Positions 34,593-43,428 are shown, counted from the first letter of the stretch. The stretch: DNA of 64,000 nt from Streptomyces filipinensis (GCF_014649495.1 NZ_BMTD01000001.1:310001-374000), one strand, 5' to 3'. Translations and numbers: made by a program. Notes: generated by a model not told the origin, from the letters alone.

Positions 34593-35465
34593 ATGCCGGT
34601 ATTCGCCGTGCTCGCGCACACCGAGCCCGGACTGTTCGCGCGGCTGGCCGAGCGACTGGCGCCGTACCCGGTGGTCGTCCACGTGGACGCGCGGTCGCGA
34701 GGCGCCGACTTCGCGGGGGTGCCGCGCACCGCGTACGTCCGCGACCGCGTCGCCGTCCGCTGGGGAGGTTTCTCCGTCGTCCGCGCGACGCTCGCCCTGT
34801 ACCGCACGGCGCTGGAGTTCGCGCAGCCCGGCGAGCACATCGTGCTGCTGTCCGGGCAGTGCTACCCCGCCCGGCCGGTCGGCGAGTTCGCCGCGCACCT
34901 CGCGTCGGCGCCGTTCCGGCAGCACTGCCGGGCGGCCGCGGTGCTGGACGAGAGGATCACCGCCGGCCGCGTCCTCAAGCGCTGGTACCTCGACGCCGTG
35001 CCGACGGGGCCGGGGCCGACCTATCTTCCCCGCGCCCTGCTGCGCCGGGGGATCTCGGAGCTGACTCCCCGGCGCAGGCGCTCCGTGTTCGGTGACATCG
35101 AGCCGGTGGCGGGCAGCCAGTGGACGGCGCTGACCGCCGACTGCGTCGCGGACCTGCTCGGCAAGGCCGAGGACCCCCGCTGGGAGAGCCTGTTCCGTAC
35201 GACGCACGCGCCCGACGAGATGTTCTTCCACACGCTGGTCTGGAACAGCGGCTGGCGCGAGGAGGTGGAGGACCCGGTGCTGCGGCCGAGGGCCGGGCGC
35301 GTCACCGCCGACTTCACCAACTTCCACCACCTGGACCGGCTGCTCAAGGGCACGAGGACCCTCGCCGATCTGCCGGCGATCGAGGCCTCCCGGATGTTCT
35401 TCACCCGCAAGGTCGCCTCACCCCGGTCGGCCGGGTTGCTCGACGCCCTCGACAGACGGTCGTGA
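34593..35465 (+). CDS. Beta-1,6-N-acetylglucosaminyltransferase-like (GT14)
   Basis: 290 residues. The layout FAVLAHTEPGLFARLAERL, VVVHVDARS, VRWGGFSVVRATLALYRTAL, HIVLLSGQCYPARP, GSQWTALTADCV and THAPDEMFFHTLVWNS matches the core-2/I-branching (GT14) glycosyltransferases, which lack a DxD motif. The ATG at 34593 has GGGAGGAGAG upstream. It probably adds a branching GlcNAc or similar sugar. It is divergent from the initiating transferase, with about 280 bp containing both promoters. Confidence 0.83.
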   Translation: MPVFAVLAHTEPGLFARLAERLAPYPVVVHVDARSRGADFAGVPRTAYVRDRVAVRWGGFSVVRATLALYRTALEFAQPGEHIVLLSGQCYPARPVGEFAAHLASAPFRQHCRAAAVLDERITAGRVLKRWYLDAVPTGPGPTYLPRALLRRGISELTPRRRRSVFGDIEPVAGSQWTALTADCVADLLGKAEDPRWESLFRTTHAPDEMFFHTLVWNSGWREEVEDPVLRPRAGRVTADFTNFHHLDRLLKGTRTLADLPAIEASRMFFTRKVASPRSAGLLDALDRRS

Positions 35466-35578
35466 GCCGGGGCGCACCTCGAAAGCCGTCCGCCCGCCAC
35501 GGGCCCGGACCGGGCGGCGCAGCGGGCGGACGGCGAGACGGCGGGTGCCGGGCGCGCGGCGTCCGGCACCCCGGTGTA

Positions 35579-36151
35579 CTACTGACGGGCAGCGGCCCGG
35601 CCCCGCCGGTACAGCACGGTTCCGGCGGCCAGCAGCGCACCGCTGACGGCCATGGTTCCGATGGTGGTCTCCGCGCCGGTCTTGGCCAGCTCCGGCGGCG
35701 CGGGCGGCGGCGGGGTCCGCTTCACGGGCGGTGCCTTCACCGGAGTGGGCTTGGGCGCCGGGGTGTGCGCGCGGGGTGGTGGGGTCGCCTTGGTGGGGGT
35801 CGGCGTGGGCGTGTCCTCGCCGTAGCAGGCGCAGGTGGGCTCGTCACTCGGCTCGTCGTCGCCGTAGCCCTGGTCGCTCGCCTCTGTCGTGGGGCTGTCG
35901 GAAGCCGGGGCCGTGACCCCTGCCTCCCGGTGCGCCTGCCGCACGGCGGTCTGGGCACGCGCGATCGCCCTCAGGGCACTTGACTCACCGGGAACGGCCT
36001 GCTGGGGAGCCGTATCACCGGACAGGACGGTGTGTGAGTCTGCCCCTGTCGCCTGCGGACCGGAGTCCGCGAACGCCCATGTGCCGGACAGAGTCAGGGC
36101 ACTTGTCGCGGCGGCGGCCACGACCAATCCCTTGGTCAGGGTCTGTCGCAC
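35579..36151 (-). CDS. LAXTG-type cell-wall anchored protein
   Basis: 190 residues from GTG 36151. The signal peptide (RQTLTKGLVVAAAATSALTLSGTWAFA) precedes a low-complexity Pro/Thr-rich wall-spanning region with one CAC motif. The sorting signal LAKTG (about 155-159), a hydrophobic helix and the tail YRRGRAAARQ follow. LAXTG is the motif of class E sortases in Streptomyces, so the protein should be covalently attached to peptidoglycan. No adhesin domain is present. The frame upstream of the GTG is open but unlike protein. Confidence 0.75.
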   Translation of the reverse strand: MRQTLTKGLVVAAAATSALTLSGTWAFADSGPQATGADSHTVLSGDTAPQQAVPGESSALRAIARAQTAVRQAHREAGVTAPASDSPTTEASDQGYGDDEPSDEPTCACYGEDTPTPTPTKATPPPRAHTPAPKPTPVKAPPVKRTPPPPAPPELAKTGAETTIGTMAVSGALLAAGTVLYRRGRAAARQ

Positions 36152-36617
36152 TCTCGTTGTCTTTCTCTCAGGCGGGAAGGGGAAGCCGGCGGCGGCCGTT
36201 GATCCGGCCTTCTCGCTTGCCGGGTTCCGCAGGGTCGTCGCAGGGGACCGTGATGCCGCACGTTCACACTCGCCACGACCTGCGAACTGTGAACGAGATA
36301 TGAAGGCCCGAAGATACCGAGAGGCGCACATTGGCGGTGAATTCACCCGATTGCCCGCCCGTGCCCGCCCGTGCGGGAATGCGCTGTCGCCCGGGGACGG
36401 CGGCCCCAGCCGCCGCAGAGCGCCTCGGTACGCCCCCGCGCCGCCGACTCGGAGCGTCGCCGCGCCCGTCCCGGGTCCGGCGCACTCCACCCGGCAGACC
36501 CCCGCCGTTGCCCCGAACGGCCGGGCGGTTCACCGGAACGAGCTTGATCGGTTGCAGAGGGCCGGGCGCGATCTCACGGTGGACACAGGACCCGACGTAC
36601 CACCGAAAGGAAGTTCC
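36152..36617. other. Intergenic region between LAXTG and secreted protein genes
   Basis: 466 bp between divergent genes. Frames across it are open but of GC-skewed composition. I see no credible gene, only a weak ribosome site for the minus-strand GTG and AAAGGAAG before the ATG at 36618. Confidence 0.5.
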
Positions 36618-37277
36618 ATGGGTGGCCCACCCGCCCGGCGCATCGCGGGCGTCACGCTCTGCGCCGCTCTCCTGGCCGGCGTCACCGGCCCGGCCGCCGT
36701 CGCGGCCGACTCCACCCGGGACCGTGTCCGTGCGGCGTCCCACGCGCCCGTCCCCGGCGCGGACGCGCTCCTCGCGCAGGTCACACTCCTCGCGAACCTC
36801 GGGATCGTCCTCACCCCGGTCACCGGCCTGCTCACCGCGGTGCTCAAGGCCGACAACGGGCAGCTCCCCACCGACCAGGCCACCGCCCTCGTGCAGGCCG
36901 CCAAGGACGCCATCGCCAAGGTGACCCCGGCCGCGCCGGCCACTCCGACCGCCGCACCCACCACCCCGGCGACCCCGGGCCCGCCGTCCCCCCGCACCAC
37001 GACGGACCACAGGACCACCACGCGGGCCGACCTCGCGGGCGACGCGCTCGCCAACCTCACCAAGGCGCTGGACACCCTGTTGAAGGCCATCACCTCCGGT
37101 GACGCCACCCAGGTCGTCCCGGCGGTCAAGGGAGTCCTGACCGGCCTGGTCAACTATCTGGCCGCCCTGCTGCTCTCGGGCGGCCTGCCCGCTCCCGATC
37201 TGCCCGGGCTGCCGACGCTGCCCTCGCTGCCGGGAGTGCCGGTGCCGGTACCGGTGCCGACGGTGCCGGCTTCCTGA
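36618..37277 (+). CDS. Secreted alanine/proline-rich protein
   Basis: 219 residues. The signal peptide (ARRIAGVTLCAALLAGVTGPAAVAA) is followed by two helical, Leu-rich segments (ADALLAQVTLLANLGIVLTPVTGLLTAVLK and DALANLTKALDTLLKAITSGDATQVVPAVKGVLTGLVNYLAALLL) joined by a Pro/Thr linker, and a C-terminal PDLPGLPTLPSLPGVPVPVP tail. The two segments look like an internal duplication of a hydrophobic helical unit. No family recognised. AAAGGAAG precedes the ATG. A strong hairpin follows. Confidence 0.7.
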   Translation: MGGPPARRIAGVTLCAALLAGVTGPAAVAADSTRDRVRAASHAPVPGADALLAQVTLLANLGIVLTPVTGLLTAVLKADNGQLPTDQATALVQAAKDAIAKVTPAAPATPTAAPTTPATPGPPSPRTTTDHRTTTRADLAGDALANLTKALDTLLKAITSGDATQVVPAVKGVLTGLVNYLAALLLSGGLPAPDLPGLPTLPSLPGVPVPVPVPTVPAS

Positions 37278-37287
37278 CGAGGCGCCG

Positions 37288-37320
37288 GCCCAGGGCCGCA
37301 CCGCAGCGGTGGCCCTGGGC
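37288..37320 (+). terminator. Terminator hairpin
   Basis: GCCCAGGGCC and GGCCCTGGGC pair perfectly around a 13-nt loop, 11 bp after the stop at 37277. Confidence 0.75.
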
Positions 37321-37533
37321 GAGGGGTGCCCCCGATGCCAGGGTCGAGGGGCGCCCCCACGGCGCCTTGACCGAGGGACGCCCCACGACGCCACGGGCGT
37401 GCGTGGGGCGTCTCCCGATCCCTTCGCCGAAGAACGCCCCCGCGTCCCCCGATCGTGTGGCGCACCGGCCGCCCTCCTCCGGTCGGGTGAGCGCGCACCG
37501 GGCCGTCCCGTCCGGTGCCAGTAGGGTCGCGCG

Positions 37534-38179
37534 GTGACCTCAGCCCCCGCCGACACGCGCAGGTTCCGTCCCGCCGGCCCGGGCCGTCCCACCCGGGCCC
37601 GGCCGGCCGGTGCCGCGCCCGGCGGAGCAGGTCGGGGCGGTCGTCCCACCGCCGTCCCGCCCCGCCCGGGCCGAGGGCCGGCACGACGGTGCGGGCCGCG
37701 ACCCGCACGGGCTCCCCGGCTGACGGCGGTGGCACCGGCCCCGCGGACGGCGGGCGCCGGCCGCGGCTTCGCACTGCTCCTGGTGCTCACGGGCGCGGCC
37801 GGGCTGCCGGCCTCCTGGGTCATCACCCTCGACAAGTTCAAGCTGCTGCAGAACCCGGCCTTCACGCCGGGATGCAGCCTGAATCCGCTGGTGTCCTGCG
37901 GCAGCGTCATGAAGAGCGCGCAGGCCGCGGCCTTCGGGTTCCGCACCCCGACGCTCGGTCTGGTGGCCCACGGCGTCGTGATCTGCGTCGGCGTGAGCCT
38001 GCTGGCCGGCGCCGCCTTCCCCCGCTGGTCCGGCTGACCTTCGAAGACACCGGTTCCTGCCCGCGCCGGCCCCGCCGCGGGCGTTCCTCGCCGAGTTCGC
38101 CCGGGCGCCGCCACTGCTGCACACGGGGGTTGTCGGGATGCTGATCCTGACCCGCCGGTGGGACTTCTGGACCAGCTGA
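37534..38179 (+). pseudogene. Vitamin K epoxide reductase family, internally deleted and frameshifted
   Basis: The GTG frame from 37534 encodes a normal VKOR N-terminal half: a membrane helix, GCSLNPLVSCGSVMKSAQAAAFGFRTPTLGLVAHGVVIC. It stops at 38037 after the second helix. A second frame (about 38081-38179) then gives AEFARAPPLLHTGVVGMLILTRRWDFWTS, which fits the VKOR C-terminus. The part that should carry the CxxC active site is missing. I read this as a decayed disulphide-bond cofactor reductase. The 5' part is a long basic Pro/Arg-rich extension, so the true start is unsure. Confidence 0.65.
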
Positions 38180-38335
38180 TCACTCCCGGCCACGGCGGTC
38201 GCGGCGCCCTCCCGGCGCGGCACCCCGGGTGGGCCCGGTCCGGTGCCCGGGTCACCGGTCCGGCCGCACGTCGGTGACCGGCGGGGCCGTCCGGCGGTTA
38301 CGGCTTCGACATCCGAACCGGACGAGGAGTGAACG

Positions 38336-38833
38336 ATGGTTCTAGGCGTCGGCGGAGTGCCGGGGGGCGGGCAGCGCGTCACGCCGGCCGCGGGCGGAAC
38401 GCGGCCCCGGGGCGGAACGCGGCGGGACATGACGCGGAGGCTGCTCGCCTCGGCCGTCGGCGCGGCGCTCGCCCCGGTGGCCGCGGCCTGCGGACGGCCT
38501 CCACACACCCCGGACGACGGCCGGCAGGGCGGCACCTTCGACGAGACCTACCGCGGGCGCCGCATCCGCGGTGTCGAGGTCCGCGCCTCCGGCCGGGCCG
38601 CCGCCGCCCAGTGGAAGGTCACGATCGACGGCCGTCCGCTGCATCTGATGCGCCGCGCCGACGGCAGCTGGCTGAGCATGGTCGACCACTACCGCTCGTA
38701 CTCGACCCCGCTCGCCGCGGCCCGCGGAGCGGTCGACGAGCTGGGCCCCGACGAGCAGTTGCGCGATCTGGCACCGGGACCGATGGGCGGGGCACCGGAG
38801 CACGGAGGAGGCGGGCATGGCGTACACGCGTAA
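38336..38833 (+). CDS. melC1: Tyrosinase cofactor / copper chaperone
   Basis: 165 residues. The C-terminal part matches MelC1: TFDETYRGRRIRGVEV, VTIDGRPLHLMRRADGSWLSMVDHYRSYSTPLAAARGAVDELG. MelC1 carries copper to apotyrosinase and helps its twin-arginine export. An MTRRLLASAVGAALAPVAAACG segment is the signal region. The Cys at its end gives it a lipoprotein-like look. GACGAGGAG precedes ATG 38336. A later ATG (38429) would give a more usual N-terminus without the first 31 residues. The histidine-rich loop often seen in MelC1 is absent apart from a few His near the C-terminus. Confidence 0.87.
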   Translation: MVLGVGGVPGGGQRVTPAAGGTRPRGGTRRDMTRRLLASAVGAALAPVAAACGRPPHTPDDGRQGGTFDETYRGRRIRGVEVRASGRAAAAQWKVTIDGRPLHLMRRADGSWLSMVDHYRSYSTPLAAARGAVDELGPDEQLRDLAPGPMGGAPEHGGGGHGVHA

Positions 38834-39683
38834 GAACGTCAGCAGGCTGACCCGCACCGAGCGGCGGAGGTTCGTGGACGCCCTGCTGGAGGTCAAACGA
38901 CGCGGTGAGTACGACGAGTTCGTGCGGACGCACATCAGGTACAACACCGCCGACGGCGAACACGGCCTGCGCACCGCCCACATGACGCCCTCCTTCCTGC
39001 CCTGGCACCGCAAGCTCGTGCTGGAACTGGAGCGGGCGCTGCGCCGGGTGGACGACTCGGTGACGGTGCCGTACTGGGACTGGACCCGTGACCGCACGGC
39101 CACCTCGCTGCCGTGGACCGACGACCTGATGGGCGGCAACGGGCGGCGCACGGACCGGCAGGTGATGACCGGGCCGTTCGCCTACCGGGCGGGCCACTGG
39201 CGGCTCAACGAGGGGGTGACCGACCGGCAGTACCTCACCCGCGACCTCGGCCGCGCCCGCAACCCGTTCGACCTGCCGACCGCCCGTGACCTGGAGTCGG
39301 CGCTGGCCGACCCGGTCTACGACACGGCGCCCTGGAACTCGACGGTCACCAGGGGGTTCCGCAACAAGCTGGAGGGGTGGGCGCCCGGCCGGGGCAGCGT
39401 CTCCTGGCACAACCACAACCGGGTGCACCGCTGGGTGGGCGGGGTGATGGTCGGCGGCGCCTCCGTCAACGACCCCGTCTTCTGGCTGCACCACTCCTTC
39501 ATCGACCTGCAGTGGACCCGCTGGCAGCAGCGGCACCGCGAGCACCGCTACCTCCCGGCCGAACCGCCCGGCGCGCGCGACAGCCAGCACGGCCGGATCG
39601 TGGCCCGGCACGAGCGGATGCCGCCCTGGGACGTGACGCCGGACCAGCTGGAGGACATGAGCGAGATCTACCGGTACGAGTGA
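38817..39683 (+). CDS. melC2: Tyrosinase
   Basis: 288 residues of the type-3 copper monooxygenase that oxidises tyrosine to DOPA and dopaquinone for melanin. CuA ligands are His39, His55 and His64 (THIRYN, AHMTPSFLPWHRKL). CuB ligands are His200, His204 and His226 (SWHNHNRVHRWVGG, DPVFWLHHSFID). All six are present. GGAGGAGG precedes the ATG, and the start overlaps melC1 by 17 bp. The enzyme has no signal of its own and depends on MelC1 for export. Confidence 0.93.
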   Translation: MAYTRKNVSRLTRTERRRFVDALLEVKRRGEYDEFVRTHIRYNTADGEHGLRTAHMTPSFLPWHRKLVLELERALRRVDDSVTVPYWDWTRDRTATSLPWTDDLMGGNGRRTDRQVMTGPFAYRAGHWRLNEGVTDRQYLTRDLGRARNPFDLPTARDLESALADPVYDTAPWNSTVTRGFRNKLEGWAPGRGSVSWHNHNRVHRWVGGVMVGGASVNDPVFWLHHSFIDLQWTRWQQRHREHRYLPAEPPGARDSQHGRIVARHERMPPWDVTPDQLEDMSEIYRYE

Positions 39684-39961
39684 GGTCGCGGTGCGGCGGC
39701 CGTCACACGGGAGGAGCGCCGGTGCCCGAGGCCGGCGCTCCTCCCCGGGCGCCCGCACGCGGTCAACTGCTCGTCCCCGTCGGCCGGTTCACTCACTGGA
39801 AGAGGAAATCCCGGTGCCGCCGCCCGGGATCACCACCGGCCGATCGCTTCGCCGTTCGAGGCGTCACACGTCCCGCTGAAAAGCCGGCGACACGGCATCG
39901 TGCCGCTCGCGCAGGGCTCCTCCTTGATCAAGTCTGTGTCTTCTGCGAAGGAGACGCCCCC

Positions 39962-41374
39962 GTGCGAATTTCTGACATTCAGCGCTGCGAAGTCCGTCCA
40001 GGACGGCTCGTCGAGTGGAGGTTCAGCCCGGCGACCGTCGCGGCCGCGGCGGCGCTGCCGACGGATCCGCGGCCGCCGGCGTACATCCAGGAGTCGCACA
40101 TCAGGACCGCCCGGTCGGTGCGCGAGGACGGACTGTTCGTGCCGACCTGGATCGGCGCGGCGTTCGATCTGCCGGGCCGAGCCGATCTCGGCGCGCTGGA
40201 GCGGGCGTTGCACGACTGGACGCTCCGGCACGAGACGCTGCGCAGCGGCTTTCGGTGGGCCGGCGACGACATGCACCGGTTCACGCTCGACGAGCGGGAC
40301 GTGTCGCTGCGCCGCGAGGTGGTCGGCGACTTCGCCGACGCGGACACGCTGGCCCGGTATCTGCAGGACCGGTTCGACGTCGCGGCGGACGCGCTGGGCT
40401 GGCCGAACTTCCTGTACGCGGCGGTCGTCCGCGACGATTCCACCAGCGTGTACCTGGCCTTCGACCACACCAACGTCGACGCCTACTCCCTCCAGCGCAT
40501 CCCGGACGAGATCGGCGAGTTGTACGGCGCGGATGTCGCGGGCCGGTCCCCGGCCGGCCAACAGGTGAGCAGTTACGTGGACTTCTGCGAGCAGGAGCGG
40601 GCGGACGCGGACGGCATCGACGACACCCACGCGATCGTCGCCCGCTGGCGGGAGTTCATCGCCCGGTGCGACGGAAGGCTCCCGGACTTCCCCGTCGACC
40701 TCGGTCTGCGGCCCGGTGGCCCACTGCCCGCCCAGCAGCTGCTGCGCGAGCCGCTCGTCGACGCGGACGCGGCCGCCGCGTTCGAGGCGTACTGCCGGCC
40801 CTACGGCGGCAGCATGGTGGGCGTCCTGGCCGCGACCAGTCTGATCGTGCACCAGCTCGGCGGACAGCCGGTCTACCGCACGGTCGTGCCGTTCCACACC
40901 CGGGTGAAGTCCGCCTGGTCGGACTCCGTGGGCTGGTACGTCGGCGGCGCGCCGATCGAGGTGCCCGCGGCGGGGGACTTCGACGCCGCGCTCACCGCCG
41001 TCCGCGCCGAGCTGCAGGCCAACCGGTCGCTGGCACGGATTCCGCTGGCCAGGGTACTGCGCCTGCTCGGCGCGGACTTCCGGCCCACCTCGCCCGACCT
41101 GTACTCGATCGTCTCGTACGTCGACGCCCGCGCCGTCCCCGGCGCGGACCGCTGGAGCGAGCAGAAGGTGTACGGACTGCTCCGGGTGTCGTACGGCGAC
41201 CAGGTCTGCGTCTGGGTCAGCCGGTTGCACGAGGGTCTGTGGCTCGCCTGCCGCTATCCGGACACCGACGTCGCGTACAAGAACGTCCGGCGGTACATCG
41301 AGGCACTGCGGGACCTCGTCGTGTCCGTGCCCGCGGCCCGTCGCGTCCGGACCGCGGAACCGACATTCTCGTAA
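39962..41374 (+). CDS. Condensation-domain-like acyltransferase
   Basis: 470 residues from a GTG with AAGGAGA upstream. The fold and order match a free-standing NRPS condensation or PapA-like acyltransferase domain: ERALHDWTLRHETLRSGFRW, AAVVRDDSTSVYLAFDHTNVDAYS, TRVKSAWSDSVGWYVGGAPIEV. The HHxxxDG motif reads DHTNVDA: the second, catalytic His is kept, but the first His and the Gly are replaced. It may acylate a small molecule or be altered in function. No NRPS or carrier protein gene lies nearby. The gene follows melC2 by about 280 bp with its own putative promoter. Confidence 0.75.
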   Translation: MRISDIQRCEVRPGRLVEWRFSPATVAAAAALPTDPRPPAYIQESHIRTARSVREDGLFVPTWIGAAFDLPGRADLGALERALHDWTLRHETLRSGFRWAGDDMHRFTLDERDVSLRREVVGDFADADTLARYLQDRFDVAADALGWPNFLYAAVVRDDSTSVYLAFDHTNVDAYSLQRIPDEIGELYGADVAGRSPAGQQVSSYVDFCEQERADADGIDDTHAIVARWREFIARCDGRLPDFPVDLGLRPGGPLPAQQLLREPLVDADAAAAFEAYCRPYGGSMVGVLAATSLIVHQLGGQPVYRTVVPFHTRVKSAWSDSVGWYVGGAPIEVPAAGDFDAALTAVRAELQANRSLARIPLARVLRLLGADFRPTSPDLYSIVSYVDARAVPGADRWSEQKVYGLLRVSYGDQVCVWVSRLHEGLWLACRYPDTDVAYKNVRRYIEALRDLVVSVPAARRVRTAEPTFS

Positions 41375-41543
41375 TACCAAATTGCCTTTCAGGTATTCCT
41401 GTTGGTGGATCTGACGGCTCAACTCCCCTTTTGGACACGGATATCCGCCAAAGTGGAATACGGAGTATCGCTACTGCTAGTGTTCAGTCAGTCACGGTAG
41501 GCAATCAGCCTCGACGTACGAGCAATGAAGAGCCGAGGGTTCC

Positions 41544-41789
41544 ATGCGCAAGCTTCAGCAGGTCGTGATCGCAGCAGTGGCGGCCGGCGGACTGTCCGCC
41601 GTCGGCGGCGCCGCCGGTACCGCCTACGCTCACGCCGGCGGCGGCCTGGAGGTGAACGACCTCTACCGCCCCTACCAGGAGTGCAGCCCGCAGACGGTGG
41701 CTGACGGCAACCTCCCGATCGGCGTGCTCGGTCTCGCCCAGACCCTGGACACCACCTGCGGCCAGTTCAACAACGCTTTCACTGGCTGA
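41544..41789 (+). CDS. Small secreted protein, family A
   Basis: 81 residues. The signal peptide (MRKLQQVVIAAVAAGGLSAVGGAAGTAYA) precedes a short mature part with two Cys: LYRPYQECSPQ...LPIGVLGLAQTLDTTCGQFN. The same C-terminal block occurs at the end of the protein at 44640-45113. The 20-nt leader before its ATG is almost identical to those of the 45113 (minus) and 45621 genes. Function unknown. Its place in a cluster of exported small proteins suggests a surface role. Confidence 0.8.
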   Translation: MRKLQQVVIAAVAAGGLSAVGGAAGTAYAHAGGGLEVNDLYRPYQECSPQTVADGNLPIGVLGLAQTLDTTCGQFNNAFTG

Positions 41790-41796
41790 GGTTTTC

Positions 41797-41857
41797 GAAG
41801 GCGTCAGCGCGTGCGACGCCTTCCGTGGAACCCTTCGGGTCGCTCCCGAGGGGTTCC
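41797..41857 (+). terminator. Two adjacent hairpins between secreted genes
   Basis: GAAGGCGTC/GACGCCTTC (41797-41823) and GGAACCCTTCGGG/CCCGAGGGGTTCC (41827-41857, one G-T pair) follow the stop at 41789 closely. They may terminate transcription or act as an attenuator before the next gene. Confidence 0.6.
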
Positions 41858-41903
41858 CTGCACGCCGGGCCGGTTGCCTGAACTCGAAAGGGAAACGCAC
41901 CAC

Positions 41904-42227
41904 ATGCTCAGTAGGAAGAAGATCGCGGCTGTCTCGGGACTCGTTGGCGGTCTCGCCATGACCTGCGCCGGTGTCGCCCAGGTGCACGCCGCGGGCGGTC
42001 CGGGCATCTGCACGCGCGACATCCAGGGCAACGTCACCTGTATCCAGCGGATCCAGGGCGAGCTGCCCGAGGACGGGGTCATCCCCCACCAGGACAACTG
42101 CATGCCGACGCAGCCCCTGACGCTGCCCGCCGCCCTGGGCAACGGGACGATGCGGATCGGGCCCGAGGTGACCTGCCGGGCGCCGGCGCCGGACAAGGGT
42201 GACAGGTTGTCCGAGCTGTTGGGCTGA
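41904..42227 (+). CDS. Small secreted protein, family B
   Basis: 107 residues. The signal peptide (MLSRKKIAAVSGLVGGLAMTCAGVAQVHA) is followed by a four-Cys pattern: CTRDIQGNVTC, DNC, VTC. The protein at 42981 has the same signal peptide type and the same order (CRNTVLGDTIC, RDC, VDC), so the two are paralogues. AAAGGG lies about 10 nt before the ATG. Function unknown. Confidence 0.77.
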   Translation: MLSRKKIAAVSGLVGGLAMTCAGVAQVHAAGGPGICTRDIQGNVTCIQRIQGELPEDGVIPHQDNCMPTQPLTLPAALGNGTMRIGPEVTCRAPAPDKGDRLSELLG

Positions 42228-42374
42228 GCCTTCGAGCGAAAACTTCCGGTGGATTTCTCGTCGTAATCCGACACGACGTGTGGAGAAGATCCCAAATAGC
42301 TACGGACTGTGTGTATATGCTCACACTAAGTAGTCAAGCCAGGGCCTCGCGCCCGGGTAAGAAAGGGTCAAACC

Positions 42375-42641
42375 ATGCGTAAGTTTCAGCGCGCTGCAGT
42401 CGTAGCCGCGGCGGTTGCCGGACTGTCCGCCCTTGGTATCGGCGTCAGCTTCGCCGGCGGTTACGACGACACTCCTCCGCAGATCAACGCAGTGGCCAAC
42501 TCCTCGGCCAACGCCGTGGCCACGTGGGGCGGTTACTTCACCCCCCAGCCCGGTGACGGCGGCCGCAAGGACACCGCCGCGCCGGAGGAGGGCTACGGCC
42601 AGTACTCCGCTCCCTCCGAGGGCGGCCAGCAGCAGCAGTAA
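42375..42641 (+). CDS. Small secreted protein, no Cys
   Basis: 88 residues. Signal peptide MRKFQRAAVVAAAVAGLSALGIGVSFA, then a short acidic and Gln-rich mature part with PPQINAVANSSANAVATWGG and a QQQQ end. AAGAAAGGG precedes the ATG. The PQINxxANSSANA stretch faintly recalls other members of this cluster, but no family can be named. Confidence 0.72.
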   Translation: MRKFQRAAVVAAAVAGLSALGIGVSFAGGYDDTPPQINAVANSSANAVATWGGYFTPQPGDGGRKDTAAPEEGYGQYSAPSEGGQQQQ

Positions 42642-42980
42642 GAGGATCACCCAGGTATCGATGCGCACGTGTGAGCGCGCTGCGGTCGTAGCGCATCGAC
42701 GCCTCTTTGGAGCACGACATGCACATCGCGCGAACGAAACGTCCCTGTCCTGGATCAACTCGGATTGTTCGACGGTGTGCTGAGTAATACCCCATGGCGA
42801 AGGCAGCCCGGACGCGCGGCAGACACCTCAGGGTGCGCGTCCGGGCTGCGGCCGTGTCGGCGCCGGACGCGACTGACAGCACGTCGAGGCGTCGGGTCCA
42901 CGTTCGACTTTCTCCAAGGCCCGGGCGCACGCCGGTCGACGGCGTCGGCGCCCGGGCCTCCATGGCAAAGGACGCAGCAC
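42642..42980. other. Intergenic region with long hairpin before 42981
   Basis: 339 bp without a credible gene. GGCCCGGGCGC (42918-42928) pairs with GCGCCCGGGCC (42948-42958), enclosing a second hairpin ACGCCG/CGGCGT. The structure ends 22 nt before the next start codon and could shape the leader RNA. Confidence 0.5.
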
Positions 42981-43415
42981 ATGTTCACTCGGCAGAAGAT
43001 CGCGACCGTCTCGGGGCTCGTCGGAAGTCTCGCCGTGATCTGCGTCGGCGCCGCGTACGCGCACGCCGATGAACCCAGGAGCGAGTGCAGGAACACCGTT
43101 CTGGGTGACACCATCTGCGTGCGCAAGAGCGACACCCACGACGACAAGCACGGCGCCCACGCCCTCAGGCAGACGCGGGACTGCTCGGTCATCGACCGGC
43201 CACGCGTGGTGTTTCCCGACGACGGCCTGCTGAGCGGCGGCACCAGGAACGTCGGGCCGACCGTGGACTGCTCCAACAAGGCGCAGCTGCCCAAGGGTTT
43301 CGAGAAGCCCCGGTTCAAGAAGCCCCGGATCTCGAAGTCGCAGTTCAAGGCCCCGAAGATCAAGGCCCCGCAGATCACGGCCCCGAAGATCAGGAAGCCC
43401 GACGTCGAGCTCTGA
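42981..43415 (+). CDS. Small secreted protein, family B, with Lys-Pro repeat tail
   Basis: 144 residues. Signal peptide MFTRQKIATVSGLVGSLAVICVGAAYAHA. The mature part has the family B four-Cys pattern and then a basic tail of short repeats (KPRFKKPRISKSQFKAPKIKAPQITAPKIRKPDVEL) absent from the paralogue at 41904. The basic tail might bind acidic wall polymers. AAAGGA precedes the ATG. A perfect terminator follows. Confidence 0.78.
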   Translation: MFTRQKIATVSGLVGSLAVICVGAAYAHADEPRSECRNTVLGDTICVRKSDTHDDKHGAHALRQTRDCSVIDRPRVVFPDDGLLSGGTRNVGPTVDCSNKAQLPKGFEKPRFKKPRISKSQFKAPKIKAPQITAPKIRKPDVEL

Positions 43416-43428
43416 GGCGCGACCAGCG

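Noticed and set aside
37321..37533. GC-rich stretch with repeated GGGCGCCCC-like words, considered as a CRISPR-like or repeat array
   Set aside because: The words are irregular in length and spacing and look like ordinary high-GC intergenic DNA.
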